This document shows positions 37,280 to 39,461 of a stretch of DNA of 39,461 nt, in pieces. This DNA is from Pseudomonadota bacterium (GTDB taxonomy: Bacteria > Pseudomonadota > Gammaproteobacteria > Burkholderiales > Gallionellaceae). The notes under the pieces were generated by a model. The model saw nothing but the letters and a program-made list of their open reading frames with translations, was not told the DNA's origin and did not search any database. The number at the start of each line of letters is the position of its first letter. Position 1 is the first letter of the stretch. A program made the translations under genes and the position numbers. The DNA lies in contig JAJZEQ010000123.1 of assembly GCA_021851345.1 (NCBI GenBank), positions 1 through 39,461 on the forward strand, given 5' to 3'.

Positions 37280-38011
37280 TCAGAATGTTTCTTCAGGGCC
37301 CAGGTAGCGCCATTGCCCCACCGGCAGATTTCCGAGTTTTACCCTGCCGATACGTATGCGTTTCAGTCCGGTTACGTTCAGCCCGACCAGTTCGCACATG
37401 CGCCGGATCTGGCGCTTTTTCCCTTCCTGCAGCACGAAACGCAACTGGTCTTCATTTTGCCAGCTTACCTTGGCAGGCTTGAGATATTCCCCGTCCAGTT
37501 TGAGTCCCCGGCTGAGCAAAGCCAGCCCGCTGTCTTCCAGTTTGCCCTGTACCCGCACCAGGTATTCCTTGTCCACCTTGGAATCTTCGCCTATCAGTTG
37601 TTTGGCGATACGCCCGTCCTGGGTGAGCACCAGCAGCCCCTGTGAATCAATATCCAGGCGGCCTGCCGGGGCAAGCCCCAGCAACTGGCTGCGGTGAAAG
37701 CGCAACGGCGATTGATCCTCTGCCCAGCGTGTCGCGCTATCCAGCAGGGTGATCGCCGGTTTGTAGTTGTGTTCGGCCTGGCCCGAAACGTAGCCCACGG
37801 GTTTGTTGAGCAAAATCGTCACACGCTGCTGCTGGGTATTTTGTGCCGGGCTGCGTAATTTTACCTGCTGGCTGGGATAGACCTTGCTGCCCAGTTCGTC
37901 GACGATTACCCCGTCGACTTCCACCCAGCCTTTTTCGATATAGCCATCCGCCTCGCGACGTGAACAAAGGCCGAGTTCGGACATGCGTTTGGAGAGGCGG
38001 ATTTTTTCCAT
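37280..38011 (-). CDS. rluF: RsuA/RluF-type rRNA pseudouridine synthase
   Basis: S4 domain [60 protein letters not shown]; exact paralog uncertain. Confidence 0.8.
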   Translation of the reverse strand: MEKIRLSKRMSELGLCSRREADGYIEKGWVEVDGVIVDELGSKVYPSQQVKLRSPAQNTQQQRVTILLNKPVGYVSGQAEHNYKPAITLLDSATRWAEDQSPLRFHRSQLLGLAPAGRLDIDSQGLLVLTQDGRIAKQLIGEDSKVDKEYLVRVQGKLEDSGLALLSRGLKLDGEYLKPAKVSWQNEDQLRFVLQEGKKRQIRRMCELVGLNVTGLKRIRIGRVKLGNLPVGQWRYLGPEETF

Positions 38012-38098
38012 GGAGTATTTTCGGGTATTTTTAGCCAGGGCGCGATTTAAGCACAAAGCGGGGCGTCTGGAGAAATAGAAAAGCGGAAAATCGCATAC

Positions 38099-38405
38099 TA
38101 TTGATACTTCCATAATTCATGACACTCTTGCCGTCATTGCGAATGAAGTGTGGGTATTCAAAATACCGTCATTGCGAACGAAGTGAAGCAATCCAGCGAG
38201 TCAAAGATGCATTTTGTTTAAACCACCTGGATTGCCACGTCGGCTACGCCTCCTCGCAATGACAAGGCATTTTGGATTCCCGCTTGTCCGAAGGGCAGTT
38301 TATCCTGAGTCCATCGAAGGACGGAAACGACGTGCCGGCTTTTTTATTTCTCCTTACCGCATCCCGAAAGATGCGTCACTGTCATCAAATATGGAAACCC
38401 CAATA
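38099..38405. repeat. TIR-bounded MITE-like element, copy C
   Basis: TATTGATACTTCCATAATTCATGACAC ... GTCACTGTCATCAAATATGGAAACCCCAATA; opposite orientation to copy A. Confidence 0.75.
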
Positions 38406-38467
38406 AAGACGCTATTCCGGGCCAGCCAGGCCTTACGCCCCCTTTTGGAAATCTTTGGTGTAACGGG

Positions 38468-38977
38468 TTAGCGGCTGAACAGGCCGGCAGCGTCCGGCTT
38501 TTGCTCCATGGCCTGTTCGATTTCTTTTTTGGTCAGGATGCCCTGGTGGTGTCCGACCAGCTTGCCGGAAGGCGAGTAAAGAAAGCTGGTCGGCAAGCCA
38601 ACCAGCCCGCCGAAATCAGCGGCAGTATCTTCATTGCCGAACACGACGGGATAGGAAATGGATAGTTTGTTGACGACATCTGTCACTTTTTGGCGGCTTT
38701 GATACATCACCGCCACCCCGAGTACCTGCATATCCTTGTGCTGTTGTTGCAATGCCACGAGGTCGGGCATTTCCTGTAGACAGGGCTCGCACCACGGCGC
38801 CCAGAAATTGACCAGCACCCACCGTCCTTGCAGGCCCGAAAGCGTGTAATGCGCGCCGTCCTTGTCCTTGAGCGACCAGCCGTCGGCCAGGGCAATGGAC
38901 ACCGGTAAGAATATAAGAAGGAGCGCGGCAAACAGTGTTGCCTTGTGCAAGATGCGCTTGTTGTGTGCGTGGTTCAT
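38468..38977 (-). CDS. TlpA-family thiol-disulfide reductase
   Basis: Signal peptide; LVNFWAPWCEPCLQEMPDLVALQQQ; LPTSFLYSPSGKLVGHHQG. Confidence 0.92.
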   Translation of the reverse strand: MNHAHNKRILHKATLFAALLLIFLPVSIALADGWSLKDKDGAHYTLSGLQGRWVLVNFWAPWCEPCLQEMPDLVALQQQHKDMQVLGVAVMYQSRQKVTDVVNKLSISYPVVFGNEDTAADFGGLVGLPTSFLYSPSGKLVGHHQGILTKKEIEQAMEQKPDAAGLFSR

Positions 38978-38985
38978 GGGGCAGG

Positions 38986-39461
38986 TCAGAAGGTTTGGTG
39001 CAAACCCAGCGTCAGGATGTATTGTGGCACGAGTTGCAGCGAGCTGACATTCTGGTAAACGGGCAGCTGGATGAAACCATAGACTGAGGTGCCGCCGCCG
39101 AGGCGTACCGTTGCGCCGGGGGCCAGGTAAGCCAGCGTGCCGCCGCTGATGGAGGCGCCGGTCAGCACATCGGTGAAAACACCGGTGCCCTGGTCGCTGT
39201 TCCGGCGGATGATGTTGAGTTGCAGCATCGGCGAGATTCTGGCGCCGAAGCCGGCATAACGTATGCCGGTATTCAGCGAATAGGCGTCGCCCGGGCGATA
39301 GGTTCCGCCCAGCCCTTCGTCCACCAAGGGTGAAATGGCGTGCTGCACAGTGCCCTGGACGAACCAGCCATACGTGCTGACCAGGCCTGAAGTGTATCCG
39401 CCCAGGATAATGTCGGTTGAGCCGGTGCCGAGTTGCAGGCCCGCGTCCAGCGGAGCACCGG
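38986..39461 (-). CDS. outer-membrane beta-barrel-like protein, 5' part outside window
   Basis: GAPLDAGLQLGTGSTDIILGGYTSGL...YGFIQLPVYQNVSSLQLVPQYILTLGLHQTF, terminal Phe; frame open to window edge. Confidence 0.65.
   Translation of the reverse strand, partial: GAPLDAGLQLGTGSTDIILGGYTSGLVSTYGWFVQGTVQHAISPLVDEGLGGTYRPGDAYSLNTGIRYAGFGARISPMLQLNIIRRNSDQGTGVFTDVLTGASISGGTLAYLAPGATVRLGGGTSVYGFIQLPVYQNVSSLQLVPQYILTLGLHQTF

Overview
This 39.5 kb window looks like a GC-rich betaproteobacterial chromosome (taxonomy is inference). It has housekeeping backbone on both sides and an AT-richer accessory segment at about 25.0-33.2 kb, just downstream of a tRNA with a CAT anticodon. Backbone genes include a KTSC protein, SAM methyltransferase, ABC-F ATPase, HD-GYP phosphodiesterase, pepD, an AEC transporter, a RIO-like kinase, hrpA, PAP2, maeB, patatin, birA, coaX and a SPOR protein. 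On the far side of the accessory segment are miaB, ybeY, corC, a cNMP-EAL protein, a pseudouridine synthase, a TlpA-like protein and a partial outer-membrane protein. The accessory segment contains decayed P4-type integrase fragments, a higBA toxin-antitoxin pair, an Mrr-like restriction protein, an uncharacterised neighbour gene, an AlpA-like regulator, SYLF and CspA genes. Most interesting observations: (1) three GC-rich palindromic repeat modules carried in frame inside hrpA; (2) a family of TIR-bounded MITE-like elements (4 copies) that share ends but carry different palindromic interiors; (3) three att-like copies of the tRNA 3' end that suggest stacked, decaying islands; (4) a higBA cassette bracketed by two diverged integrase 3' ends; (5) an ABC-F ATPase whose second ATPase domain lacks its signature motif; (6) a PAP2 phosphatase interrupted by a single in-frame TGA; (7) a strongly structured intergenic element at 31514-31587. 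All calls come from reading the sequence and supplied ORFs; no database search was run.
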